Part shown: piece after piece, positions 46,315 to 54,432 of the stretch | How the letters are laid out: each line of letters starts with the position of its first letter | How positions within the stretch are numbered: position 1 is the first letter of the stretch | DNA from: Pirellulaceae bacterium | Lineage (GTDB): Bacteria; Planctomycetota; Planctomycetia; Pirellulales; Pirellulaceae | DNA length: 64,000 nucleotides | Assembly: GCA_026004795.1 (NCBI GenBank) | Contig: BPJV01000004.1 | Span: 124,001-188,000 of the forward strand | Reading direction: 5' to 3' | The notes under the pieces: model-generated | The model's database searches: none | Seen by the model: only the letters and a program-made list of their open reading frames with translations | Told to the model about the DNA's origin: nothing | Program-made: the position numbers and the translations under genes

Positions 46315-48030
46315 ATGAACACAGAGTTGCCCAATCACAATCCCCAACATCGCGTGTCCGACCGGCCCGAGTGTGGCGCAGCAGAGCCACAGACCGACAC
46401 GCACGACCGTGCATCGCCACCTTCCCCCACAACCGGCAAGCCGCAGTGCACCGATCCCGCCCAGCTTTCTGCTATCCATTCGTCTTCCCGGTCTTCCCAC
46501 GGCTTGAACGCCCGTCGATTCGCCAGCCAAACCTTGACGGTGATCATGCTGACCATCCTGGGCGGTATCGCTTTTTGGGGGCACCGCACAGGATGGAGAT
46601 TCCCTAAGTTTTCTGAACTTGTCGGTGACCTACCAACACCACCTGTCGCCTGGTGTGAGGAACACGGAGTGCCGGAGGCTGAATGTATCGCCTGCAACGC
46701 CGACCTGATGCCCAAGGGAAAGCTCTACGGCTGGTGCAAGGTGCACGGGGTTCATGAATGCGTGCTAGAGCATCCGGAGTTGGCACAACTGGATCGGCCC
46801 CCACTGATCTCGTTCGCCGACCTTCAGCGTGCGGCGAAAGCCCTGGAGGTGCGACCGCGGCCAGAGAATGACCCGGGATGCAAGATGCACTTGCGGCGGA
46901 TTCAATTTCCCTCGATCGAAGCCGCGGACAAGGCCGGTATCGACATCGCGCTGGTCGACCGGGGGCCGGTGACTGAAGCGATCAGAGCCAATGGCGAAGT
47001 CGTCTATGACCCCACGCGCGTCGCTCGGTTGGCGTCGCGTGCCGCTGGCACCGTCTGGTTGGTAGAGAAGAACGTCGGGGATCAGGTTCGCAAGGGAGAC
47101 CTGCTCGCGCTGGTCGATGCGACAGAGGTAGGCCAGGCGAAAACGGAACTTGCGCAGGCTGTCGTGCAGTATCGATTCGCCGTTGACACGTACGACCGCC
47201 TCGCTGGACTGGGGACAGTTGTCGCGGGGAAGCGTCTGGTGGAAGCAGAAACGGCCGTTGCCGAATCGGAAGCGCGGATCCAGCGATGCCTTCAAAAACT
47301 GGTGAATCTAGGTGTGCCGCTTACGCGCGAACAGTTGCAAGAATTCCCGACTGCTGAATTGAATCGCAGGCTGCAGTTCCTTGGCGTTCCCGCCTCGGTC
47401 TCTGCCCAGCTTGATCCTCTGCGCACGACGTCCAACCTGCTCCCGGTGGTTGCTCCGCGGGACGGCATCGTCGTCTACCGCGATGTTGTTGCGGGAGAAG
47501 TGGTCGACACGACGAGGACGCTGTTTACAGTGGCGGACACCAGCGCAATGTGGTTGCTACTGGATGTACCGTTGGAGCAGATGCAGTACGTCTCGAATGG
47601 TCAAGAAGTCGTCTTTCAGCCCGACGGCACCAATCAGACCTTCCGCGGACGCATTGACTGGCTTAGCACCGAAGTCGACCGCGAGACTCGGACGGTGCAG
47701 GTCCGCGCCGAACTGCCGAACGAAGATGGCCATTTGCGCAACGAAACGTTCGGAACCGGGAGAATCATCCTTCGGGAAGACGCTCAGGCCATTCTGGTTC
47801 CCCGCTCGGCCGTGCACTGGGAAGGGTGTTGCCATGTGGCGTTTGTTCGCGACAAGAACTGGTTCTCCAGTCCATATAAGATCTTTCACACCCGCAGTGT
47901 TCGACCAGGTGTCGTGATGGGCGACCACACCGAGATCATAGCAGGACTGTTGCCCGGTGAAGTCGTCGTTACAAAAGGCAGCGACGTCCTACGAGCCGAA
48001 CTGCTCAAAGGCAACCTTGGCCCCGGCTGA
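46315..48030 (+). CDS. RND efflux periplasmic adaptor with N-terminal paired WC-H-C motif (pump 2 adaptor)
   Basis: From ATG 46315 the product is 571 residues. A polar, Cys/His-containing N-terminus is followed by one TM helix (residues 72-89). Next comes AWCEEHGVPEAECIACNADL (Cys114, His117, Cys124, Cys127) and YGWCKVHGVHEC (Cys141, His144, Cys149), a paired metal-binding-like motif also found in the lipoprotein at 53987. The adaptor proper has GPVTEAIRANGEVVYDPTRV, SRAAGTVWLVEKNVGDQVRKGDLLALVD, a helical hairpin and VVAPRDGIVVYRDVVAGEVV. This is the CusB/CzcB architecture with an added cytosol-exported metal domain. Pump 2 follows after the palindromic repeats and a relic gene. Confidence 0.9.
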   Translation: MNTELPNHNPQHRVSDRPECGAAEPQTDTHDRASPPSPTTGKPQCTDPAQLSAIHSSSRSSHGLNARRFASQTLTVIMLTILGGIAFWGHRTGWRFPKFSELVGDLPTPPVAWCEEHGVPEAECIACNADLMPKGKLYGWCKVHGVHECVLEHPELAQLDRPPLISFADLQRAAKALEVRPRPENDPGCKMHLRRIQFPSIEAADKAGIDIALVDRGPVTEAIRANGEVVYDPTRVARLASRAAGTVWLVEKNVGDQVRKGDLLALVDATEVGQAKTELAQAVVQYRFAVDTYDRLAGLGTVVAGKRLVEAETAVAESEARIQRCLQKLVNLGVPLTREQLQEFPTAELNRRLQFLGVPASVSAQLDPLRTTSNLLPVVAPRDGIVVYRDVVAGEVVDTTRTLFTVADTSAMWLLLDVPLEQMQYVSNGQEVVFQPDGTNQTFRGRIDWLSTEVDRETRTVQVRAELPNEDGHLRNETFGTGRIILREDAQAILVPRSAVHWEGCCHVAFVRDKNWFSSPYKIFHTRSVRPGVVMGDHTEIIAGLLPGEVVVTKGSDVLRAELLKGNLGPG

Positions 48031-48088
48031 CTGTGCGAACAATAGCCAGCCGGGCGCTGGCAAAGCCAAACCTTGATGAGAAAAAAAG

Positions 48089-48150
48089 ACTTGAACAGGA
48101 GGAAACGAAGGACGCAGAGCTCCGTTCTCTCCGGTGCCTCCTGTTCAAAA
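48089..48150. repeat. palindromic ACAGAG repeat, copy b
   Basis: TTGAACAGGAGGAAACGAAGG ... GGTGCCTCCTGTTCAA; outer 12 bases are a perfect inverted repeat. It lies 40 bases before the relic GxxExxY gene. Confidence 0.85.
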
Positions 48151-48190
48151 CACAGATCCCTAAAAACCAAGACATACCAGAGACGCCTCG

Positions 48191-48370
48191 ATGCATCCTC
48201 AATTTCAAGCCGCTTCCAGGATGACTCGTGCATCCCATCCACAAAGCACAGTTGCTGATCTACATGAAACTGCTGGATGTGCACTCGGCTTGTTGATCAA
48301 CTTTCACGTAATGAAGTTGACCGACGGAGTGTCGGGATTGATTTTGTCCAGCGCGAAGGAACCGGATTAA
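48191..48370 (+). pseudogene. internally deleted GxxExxY-family gene
   Basis: Base by base comparison with the intact gene at 53471 shows the same start context (GAGACGCC-CGATGCA), the first 12 codons, then a jump from GACTCG straight to TGCATCCCATCC: 227 bases are missing, with the two bases CG shared at the junction. A second one-base deletion (GTGCACTC for GTGCCACTC) restores the frame, so 59 codons remain open, ending LLINFHVMKLTDGVSGLIL then TAA. The nuclease-like core is gone. It is bracketed by repeat copies b and c exactly as the intact gene is bracketed by f and g. Confidence 0.88.
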
Positions 48371-48383
48371 CTGCAGGAAGGAA

Positions 48384-48447
48384 TTTGAACAGGAGAAAAC
48401 AAAGGAAACAGAGCCTCCGTTCTCTCTGTTGCCTTCTGTTCAAAAAT
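48384..48447. repeat. palindromic ACAGAG repeat, copy c
   Basis: TTTGAACAGGAGAAAACAAAGG ... CTCTGTTGCCTTCTGTTCAAAA, shown here as its two arms. It lies 13 bases after the relic gene and 12 bases before the start of pump 2, so it may carry or affect the pump's ribosome binding region. Confidence 0.85.
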
Positions 48448-48459
48448 CACAGGTGGACC

Positions 48460-51400
48460 ATGCTGAACAAAATCATCGAATTTTCGTTACGCAATCGAGC
48501 GATGGTGCTCGTCCTGGTCGCTGTGGTGATCGTGGCGGGGGCGTGGTCGTTGCAGTACATCGACATCGATGCATTCCCTGACACGACACCGGTGATGGTC
48601 CAGGTCAACACGACCGCGCCGTCACTCTCCCCGGAAGAGGTCGAACGGCAGATCACGTTCCCGATCGAACAGGCGATCAGCGGCCTGCCGGGACTGGAAA
48701 AACTGCGGTCGATCTCGAAATTCGGCCTGTCACAGGTCGTCATCACCTTCGAAGACGGCACCGATATCTACTTCGCACGGCAGTTGATCAACGAACGCCT
48801 GGGGACCGTCGAACTACCGGCCGGCATCGAGCGGCCGAAGATGGGGCCCGTCTCCACCGGTCTGGGCGAAGTTTTTCATTACATCGTGCGGCTAAAAGAC
48901 GTCGACATCGCCTCGCTGCCCAGGGAAATGCGGATCCAAAAACTGACGGAACTGCGAACCATCCACGACTGGGTCGTCAAGCCGCAGTTGCGAACCGTCG
49001 GCGGCACGGCCGAAGTGAACAGTTGGGGTGGGTACGAAAAACAGTACCAGGTTCGCATCGATCCCAACCGACTGATCAAACACGACTTGACGTTAGATGA
49101 TGTGGTGCGAGCTCTCCAGGAAAACAACCGCAACGTCGGCGGCGGCAACATCACGCAAAACAGCCAGATGTTGCTGGTGCATGGGGTCGGCCGCACGGTC
49201 AACATCCCACAGATCGAAAACATCGTGATCAAGGCCAAGGATGGTGTGCCGGTTCGAGTGCGCGATGTGGCCGACGTGCAGATCGGTCATGAAATTCGAC
49301 GTGGAGCGGTCACGGCCGATGGTCGCGGTGAAGTCGTCTACGGCCTGGGCTTCATGCTGATGGGCGAGAACAGCCATGAAGTGACTAGCCAGTTGAAGAA
49401 AAAGCTGGAGGAAATCAAGGACACGCTCCCCCCCGGCGTAGAGGTCGTCCCCGTCTACGACCGCACCGAACTGGTCGACTACGTCATCGAAACGGTGCAG
49501 AAAAATCTGTTCGAAGGGGGACTGCTGGTGATCGCCGTGCTGTTCTTCTTTCTCGGCAATCTGCGAGCAGGATTGATCGTCGCATTGGCCATCCCGCTCT
49601 CGATGCTGTTCGCGTTTTCCGGCATGCTGCGCTTCGGCATCGCGGCCAGCCTGCTCAGCCTGGGCGCGATCGACTTCGGACTGGTCGTCGACAGCTCGGT
49701 CGTGATGGTCGAGAACTGCGTGCGGAAGTTGTCGCACGGCATTCCGCGCGGGATGACGAAGATCGACGTCGTCCGCGATGCCGCCATCGAGGTGCGAAAG
49801 CCGACGATGTTCGGCGAGCTGATCATCATGATCGTGTATCTGCCGATCCTGACGCTGCAAGGCGTCGAAGGGAAACTCTTCCGGCCGATGGCGCTGACCG
49901 TGATTTTTGCTCTGGCCGGTTCGATGATTCTGTCGATGACGCTGATGCCGGTGTTGGCCAGTTACGTCCTGCCCAACCGAATGGAGGAACGCGAGCCTCT
50001 TTTGATCCGCTGGATCAAGCGACTTTACCAGCCCGTTTTGCACTTCACGATGCACAACAAGGTGGTCGTGATCGGCGGCGCGCTCTGCCTGTTGATCGTC
50101 TCCTTCGGGATGATCGCGCCGAACCTGGGCAGCGAGTTCGTACCCAAACTGTCCGAAGGCGCCATCGCCATCAACGTCGTACGACTGGCCGGAACCGATC
50201 TCGAAGAATCGATCCGTTACAACACCCAGATGGAACGGGTCGTCCTGCGCGAGTTCCCGGACGAAGTCGAACATGTCTGGAGCCGCATCGGCAGTGCGGA
50301 AGTGGCCACCGATCCGATGGGCATCGAACTGACCGACATGTTCATCACGCTCAAACCGCGCAGCCAGTGGAAACGGGCGAGTACACAGGATGAATTGACC
50401 CGGCTGATCCACAAAACGCTGCGCGAAATGCCTGGCCAGCGGATCGCGATGACGCAGCCGATCGAAATGCGGCTCAACGAAATGATCTCCGGCGTGCGCA
50501 GCGACGTCGCGGTGAAACTGTTCGGCGATGATTTCGACGTGCTGGTCGACAAGGCCGACGAAATCCAGCAAGTGCTGCGGTCGATCGACGGGAGCGCCGA
50601 CGTCGCGGTCGAGCAGGTTACCGGCCAACCGGTGCTGCAAATCAAGATCAAGCAGGACGAAATCGCCCGCTATGGTGTCTCGGCGAAGCAGGTGCTGGAC
50701 CTGGTCGAATCGCTGGGCACTTATCCCGTCGGCGAAGTCTTCGAAGGTCAACTGCGTTTCCCGCTGATCGTCCGCTTGCCCGAGCACATCCGCGCCAGCA
50801 AGGAAGCGATCGGGGAAGTCGAACTCAGGACGCCATCCGGCCAGCGAATCCCGCTCGCACGTTTGGCGGAGATCAAACTGACCGAAGGCCCCTCGACGAT
50901 CACCCGCGAATGGGGTTACCGGCGGATCAACATTTCGTCCAACATTCGCGGCCGCGACATGGGGAGTTTCGTTGCCGAGGCCCAGCGGAGAATCGAAGAA
51001 GAAGTCCAGCTTCCTCCCGGCCGCTATCACCTGGAGTGGGGTGGGCAGTTTGAGAACCTGATCAGCGCCCGCCGCCGGTTGATGATCGTCGTGCCGATCG
51101 CGCTGACGTTGATATTCCTGTTGTTGTACATGACTTACAACAACGTCGTCGATGCCATCCGCGTCTTCACCGGTGTCCCGTTCGCCTGGACCGGAGGGAT
51201 CATTGCCCTGTGGCTGCGCGACATGCCGTTTTCGATTTCGGCCGCCATCGGGTTTGTCGTCCTGTCCGGCGTGGCCGTGTTGGACGACATGTTGCTGGTA
51301 TCGTACATTCGGCAGCTTCGCGCCCGCGGGATGGACCTGGAGTCGGCGGTCGAGAACGCGGCGATGACGCGACTGCGGCCCGTATTGATGACGGCCCTTG

Positions 51401-51663
51401 TGGCGGCGTTGGGATTCGTTCCAATGGCGTTCAACACCGGCATGGGGGCGGAAGTGCAGCGGCCGCTGGCCACCGTCGTCATCGGCGGCGTGATCAGCGC
51501 CATGGTCACGTCGCTGCTGGTCCTGCGCGTGCTCTACACGGTTTTTGCAGGAGGCGTTGAGAGGCGAGAGAACAGAGGGGAGAGTGGAGAGTCCAGAGTC
51601 GAGAATGGAGAATTGGTGATCAAAAGTCGAGAGGCCGAAGCCGTCGGAGCTGAAAGCAAGTGA
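48460..51663 (+). CDS. heavy-metal efflux RND pump, CusA/CzcA family (pump 2)
   Basis: ATG 48460 (CAGGTGGACC upstream) starts MLNKIIEFSLRNRAMVLVLV; 1067 residues. HME-type markers: YIDIDAFPDTTPVMVQVNT, LEKLRSISKFGLSQVVI, TM4 GAIDFGLVVDSSVVMVEN, GSEFVPKLSEGAIAINVVR, NEMISGVRSDVAVKLFGDDF and LLVSYIRQLRARGMD. It exports divalent or monovalent metal ions by proton antiport with the upstream adaptor. The last 35 or so residues (VERRENRGESGESRVENGE...) are encoded by GAGAGTC repeats and are absent from typical relatives. The 3' end, including the stop, is repeated twice more downstream (see 51606). Confidence 0.95.
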   Translation: MLNKIIEFSLRNRAMVLVLVAVVIVAGAWSLQYIDIDAFPDTTPVMVQVNTTAPSLSPEEVERQITFPIEQAISGLPGLEKLRSISKFGLSQVVITFEDGTDIYFARQLINERLGTVELPAGIERPKMGPVSTGLGEVFHYIVRLKDVDIASLPREMRIQKLTELRTIHDWVVKPQLRTVGGTAEVNSWGGYEKQYQVRIDPNRLIKHDLTLDDVVRALQENNRNVGGGNITQNSQMLLVHGVGRTVNIPQIENIVIKAKDGVPVRVRDVADVQIGHEIRRGAVTADGRGEVVYGLGFMLMGENSHEVTSQLKKKLEEIKDTLPPGVEVVPVYDRTELVDYVIETVQKNLFEGGLLVIAVLFFFLGNLRAGLIVALAIPLSMLFAFSGMLRFGIAASLLSLGAIDFGLVVDSSVVMVENCVRKLSHGIPRGMTKIDVVRDAAIEVRKPTMFGELIIMIVYLPILTLQGVEGKLFRPMALTVIFALAGSMILSMTLMPVLASYVLPNRMEEREPLLIRWIKRLYQPVLHFTMHNKVVVIGGALCLLIVSFGMIAPNLGSEFVPKLSEGAIAINVVRLAGTDLEESIRYNTQMERVVLREFPDEVEHVWSRIGSAEVATDPMGIELTDMFITLKPRSQWKRASTQDELTRLIHKTLREMPGQRIAMTQPIEMRLNEMISGVRSDVAVKLFGDDFDVLVDKADEIQQVLRSIDGSADVAVEQVTGQPVLQIKIKQDEIARYGVSAKQVLDLVESLGTYPVGEVFEGQLRFPLIVRLPEHIRASKEAIGEVELRTPSGQRIPLARLAEIKLTEGPSTITREWGYRRINISSNIRGRDMGSFVAEAQRRIEEEVQLPPGRYHLEWGGQFENLISARRRLMIVVPIALTLIFLLLYMTYNNVVDAIRVFTGVPFAWTGGIIALWLRDMPFSISAAIGFVVLSGVAVLDDMLLVSYIRQLRARGMDLESAVENAAMTRLRPVLMTALVAALGFVPMAFNTGMGAEVQRPLATVVIGGVISAMVTSLLVLRVLYTVFAGGVERRENRGESGESRVENGELVIKSREAEAVGAESK

Positions 51664-51687
51664 CCGGCACCCAGTATGTCAAGGATA

Positions 51688-51785
51688 TTTTGAACAGAAG
51701 AAAACAGAGGACACGGAGGACGTTCTTAAACAGCGGGAAACAACGACTGCACAGGCTCCGTTCTCTCTGTTCCCTCCTGTTCAAT
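51688..51785. repeat. palindromic ACAGAG repeat, copy d
   Basis: TTTGAACAGAAGAAAACAG ... CTCTGTTCCCTCCTGTTCAA, the long version with an extra internal AAACAGCGGGAAACA block. Located after the pump 2 stop codon. Confidence 0.85.
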
Positions 51786-51889
51786 CTGTTTTTCGAGAGG
51801 TGAAAGTGGAGAGCTGGTGATCAAAAGCCGGGAGGACGAAATCGTCGGGGCTGAAAGCGAGTGACCGGCACCCAGTTTGTCAAAGATAT

Positions 51890-51986
51890 TTTGAACAGAA
51901 GAAAACAGAGGACACGGAGGACTTTTTAAACAGAGGGAAACAGTGACAGCACAAACTCCGTTCTCTTCGTTCCTTCCTGTTCAATC
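51890..51986. repeat. palindromic ACAGAG repeat, copy e, target of the IS4 insertion
   Basis: Same long form as copy d. Its last eight bases GTTCAATC are the left target duplication of the insertion sequence, so the element entered at the tip of one palindrome arm. Confidence 0.85.
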
Positions 51987-53224
51987 CTGAGCCATCCCCA
52001 GTTTTCCGGGCGAGGTGTGCGTGGGCGCATAAAAATTGGCGGTGTCACGCAGCGCGTTATTGGGTATGAAGTTGGGTATCAACAGTCCTGATTCCAACCC
52101 AAGAACACGGAGGGAACCGCCATGGATCGTATGGAAGCCTTTAGCTGGGTCCTTACTGTATGTGCCGGTTTGCGTCTGAGTCAAGCGAAAACGCTCGGCG
52201 ATTTGGTGGCCGGTGCTCTGGACGTCGGCAGGGTCAGCCTTGCCGAACTGGGCCGCCGCTTGACAGGGACTACCGCCAAGCATAGGATCAAGCGTGCGTG
52301 GCGGTTTACCAATAACCATCGTGTGCAGGTAAGTTCGGCCATGCAGGGAGTGATTCGGCAGTTGGTCCGCCCCAAGCGAAAGAAGCCATTGGTGGTAAGC
52401 ATCGACTGGGTCCAGGTGCGACAGTTTCGTACGATCGCTCTGTGCGCGGCCATCGATGGGCGAGCCATTCCGCTGCTGTGGGCCAGTTATCCGGAGGAGG
52501 AATTTCACCAGCGTCAACACCAACTGGAGGAAGCCATCTTGCGGCAATTCCGGACCATGCTTCCTGATGGAGTGCGGGTAATCTTGCTGGCCGATCGAGG
52601 CTTCGGACGCACCGAGATGGCCCGTCTGTGCCAAGAACTTCGGTTTCAGTACGTCATCCGTATCGTGCCCGATGTGTGGGTGCAAGCGACTGATTACGAA
52701 GGCAATCTCCGGGACTTCCCAGTGAAAAAAGGGATCTGTCGATGCCTACGGAATGTGGCCTACCGCAAGCGAAATCCGGTTGATCACCACATTGTCATCC
52801 GCTGGAAAAAGGGACTGGCCAAGAAGCGTGACGAATGCTGGTTCTTGATGACCAATCTCCAAGGAAATGCGGTACGGATCTCAGAGTTGTTTGCCAAGCG
52901 GATGACGATCGAAGAGATGTTTCGTGACTACAAGAGCCGTCGGAATGGATTCGCTCTGCGAAACACCCAGATTCGCCGCGCCGATCGTTTTGATCGTTTG
53001 TTGCTGATTCTGGTATTGGCCTACATTCTCCTGTTGGGAATTGGCCTGCGTGCACGGCAGTTGTACTGTCCGCAAAACTGGTGCTCGAACACGCGTCAGT
53101 CTGAATGCAGTGTGTTTACGATCGGAAAGCGGATGCGCCACCATGTCGACCTGACCATCCAACAGATTATCAACGCCCTCATCCGCGCCACTCAAAACGC
53201 CGCGCCAAACTGGGGATGATTCAG
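51987..53224 (+). mobile_element. IS4-family insertion sequence, complete, 1238 bp
   Basis: Ends are inverted repeats: left CTGAGCCATCCCCAGTTT, right (reverse complement) CTGAATCATCCCCAGTTT, 16 of 18 matching. Both sides carry the direct duplication GTTCAATC (51979-51986 and 53225-53232). The empty site survives in copy A, where CCTGTTCAATCTGTTTTTCGAG runs on uninterrupted, proving the insertion point. One transposase gene fills it. An 8-base duplication fits the IS4 family. Confidence 0.96.
52122..53219 (+). CDS. IS4-family transposase
   Basis: 365-residue DDE transposase, uninterrupted. Catalytic residues: Asp95 in VVSIDWVQVRQFRTIAL, Asp158 in VILLADRGFGRTEM, and Glu264 in the signature R-x3-E-x6-K (Arg260, Glu264, Lys271; KRMTIEEMFRDYKSRRNG), the Y-x2-R-x3-E-x6-K motif of IS4 with Phe257 in place of Tyr. 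A hydrophobic helix near residue 300 (LLLILVLAYILLLGIGL) is usual for the family. Given intact ends and motif the element is probably still active. Confidence 0.95.
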   Translation: MDRMEAFSWVLTVCAGLRLSQAKTLGDLVAGALDVGRVSLAELGRRLTGTTAKHRIKRAWRFTNNHRVQVSSAMQGVIRQLVRPKRKKPLVVSIDWVQVRQFRTIALCAAIDGRAIPLLWASYPEEEFHQRQHQLEEAILRQFRTMLPDGVRVILLADRGFGRTEMARLCQELRFQYVIRIVPDVWVQATDYEGNLRDFPVKKGICRCLRNVAYRKRNPVDHHIVIRWKKGLAKKRDECWFLMTNLQGNAVRISELFAKRMTIEEMFRDYKSRRNGFALRNTQIRRADRFDRLLLILVLAYILLLGIGLRARQLYCPQNWCSNTRQSECSVFTIGKRMRHHVDLTIQQIINALIRATQNAAPNWG

Positions 53225-53334
53225 GTTCAATCTGTTTTTCGAGAGGTGAAAGTGGAGAGCTGATGATCAAAAACCGGGAGGACGAAATCGTCGGGGCTGA
53301 AAGCAAGTGACCGGTACCCAGTTTGTCAAGGATA

Positions 53335-53433
53335 TTTTGAACAGAAGAAAACAGAGGACACGGAGGACGTTTTTAAACAGCGGGAAACAGTGACAGCACA
53401 AACTCCGTTCTCTTCGTTCCCTCCTGTTCAAAA
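53335..53433. repeat. palindromic ACAGAG repeat, copy f
   Basis: Long form (TTTTGAACAGAAGAAAACAG ... CCTCCTGTTCAAAA), 37 bases upstream of the intact GxxExxY gene start. Confidence 0.85.
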
Positions 53434-53470
53434 AAATTCCATAAGACCAAGACATACGAGAGACGCCACG

Positions 53471-53878
53471 ATGCACCCTAAATTCATGACCGCTTCCCAG
53501 TTGACTCGAGAGATTATCGGTGCGGCGATCGAGGTCCATAAAGACAAAGGACCAGGGCTATTGGAATCGATCTACGAATGGTGCTTGACCAAAGAGCTGG
53601 AACTGCGCGGTCATAAAGTCCGCAACCAAAAAAAGGTAGTCGTCAGCTACAAGGACTTCGAGCGGGAAGATCCACTCCAATTCGACTTGCTCGTCAACGA
53701 CAGCGTACTGGTTGAAGTAAAAGCAGTGGAAGCCGTGCATCCCATCCACAAAGCACAGTTGCTGAGTTACATGAAATTGTTGGGTGTGCCACTCGGCTTG
53801 TTGATCAACTTTCACGTAATGAAGTTGACCGACGGAGTGTCGCGATTGATTCTGCCCGGCGCGAACAAACCGGATTAA
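53471..53878 (+). CDS. GxxExxY-family protein (putative PD-(D/E)xK nuclease fold)
   Basis: ATG 53471, 135 residues. The name-giving motif is GLLESIYEWCL (Gly-x2-Glu-x2-Tyr). The likely nuclease core is LQFDLLVNDSVLVEVKAVEAV (Asp ... Glu-x-Lys), followed by HKAQLLSYMKLLGVPLGLLINF. Proteins of this family (TIGR04256, PDDEXK_3-like) occur in multiple copies in planctomycetes and related bacteria; their function is not established. It sits between two palindromic repeats, and a deletion relic with the same surroundings lies at 48191. The start codon could extend upstream to 53390 in frame, but the region before 53471 is repeat sequence. Confidence 0.93.
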   Translation: MHPKFMTASQLTREIIGAAIEVHKDKGPGLLESIYEWCLTKELELRGHKVRNQKKVVVSYKDFEREDPLQFDLLVNDSVLVEVKAVEAVHPIHKAQLLSYMKLLGVPLGLLINFHVMKLTDGVSRLILPGANKPD

Positions 53879-53891
53879 CTGATAGGAAGGT

Positions 53892-53951
53892 TTTGAACAA
53901 GAGAAAACAGAGGAAACAGAGCCTCTGGTCTCTCTGTTGCCTCCTGTTCAA
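53892..53951. repeat. palindromic ACAGAG repeat, copy g
   Basis: TTTTGAACAAGAGAAAACAGAG ... CTCTCTGTTGCCTCCTGTTCAA (arms only), 13 bases after the stop of the GxxExxY gene, mirroring copy c after the relic. Confidence 0.85.
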
Positions 53952-53986
53952 CGTTTTTTCGTAACCCGTTTTTTCACAGGAGTGAA

Positions 53987-54373
53987 ATGATGACGAGAGT
54001 AATGGAAATGAGCCGGATGGGATTGTTGAGCGCCTTGGTTGCCGTCGCCGTGATGGTGGTCGGTTGCAACCAGTCCTCCGAAAACGGTTCCGCCAGCGAC
54101 ACCTCAAACGTAACCGCCGTCGACCACGGGCACTCCGATGCCGACGGTCACGACCACGGCAGTTGGTGGTGCGTCGAACACGGCATCCCGGAAGAAGAGT
54201 GCAGCATGTGCAGTTCGAAGGCCGCGGCGAAATTCAAGGAGCAGGGTGATTGGTGTGAAGAGCACAATCGGGCCGAATCGCAATGCTTTATCTGCGATCC
54301 TTCACGAGCCGAGAAGTTCGCCAAACTTTATGAAGCCAAGTTCGGCCATAAGCCGCCAGCGCCAAAGGAGTGA
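53987..54373 (+). CDS. lipoprotein with paired WC-H-C-C metal-binding-like motif
   Basis: ATG 53987 (or 53990) after CACAGGAGTGAA, a good Shine-Dalgarno. Lipobox VMVVGC, Cys27. A His-rich linker (DHGHSDADGHDHGS) leads to two copies of a motif: WCVEHGIPEEECSMC (Cys62, His65, Cys72, Cys75) and WCEEHNRAESQCFIC (Cys90, His93, Cys100, Cys103), each W-C-x2-H-x6-C-x2-C. The same pattern occurs in adaptor 2. Likely periplasmic, membrane-anchored Zn2+ or Cu+ binding protein between the pump and the P-type ATPase. Ends with FGHKPPAPKE. Confidence 0.8.
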   Translation: MMTRVMEMSRMGLLSALVAVAVMVVGCNQSSENGSASDTSNVTAVDHGHSDADGHDHGSWWCVEHGIPEEECSMCSSKAAAKFKEQGDWCEEHNRAESQCFICDPSRAEKFAKLYEAKFGHKPPAPKE

Positions 54374-54432
54374 TCGACCGATTCTTGTCAGATCGATCGG
54401 AACTCACAGACTTGGGGTTGATTGGCGGGGCG

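Larger units (their letters stand above)
51606..53433. repeat. three tandem copies (about 200 bp) of the pump 2 gene end plus palindrome
   Basis: Copy A 51606-51806, copy B 51807-51986 continuing at 53233-53252 after the insertion sequence, copy C 53253-53433. Each starts in TGGAGA, encodes the last codons of pump 2 (LVIKSRE...GAES then TGA), and carries ACCGGCACCCAGT..TGTCAA followed by a palindromic repeat. A to B is 201 bases; B to C is 200 bases once the 1238-bp element and 8-bp duplication are subtracted. The triplication therefore preceded the insertion. Confidence 0.9.

Noticed and set aside
49093-51030. 645-codon open frame antisense to RND pump 2, rich in His, Asp, Gln and Arg
   Set aside because: It mirrors the codon pattern of the high-GC pump gene, has no leader, domain or ribosome binding site, and its composition is typical of antisense shadows.
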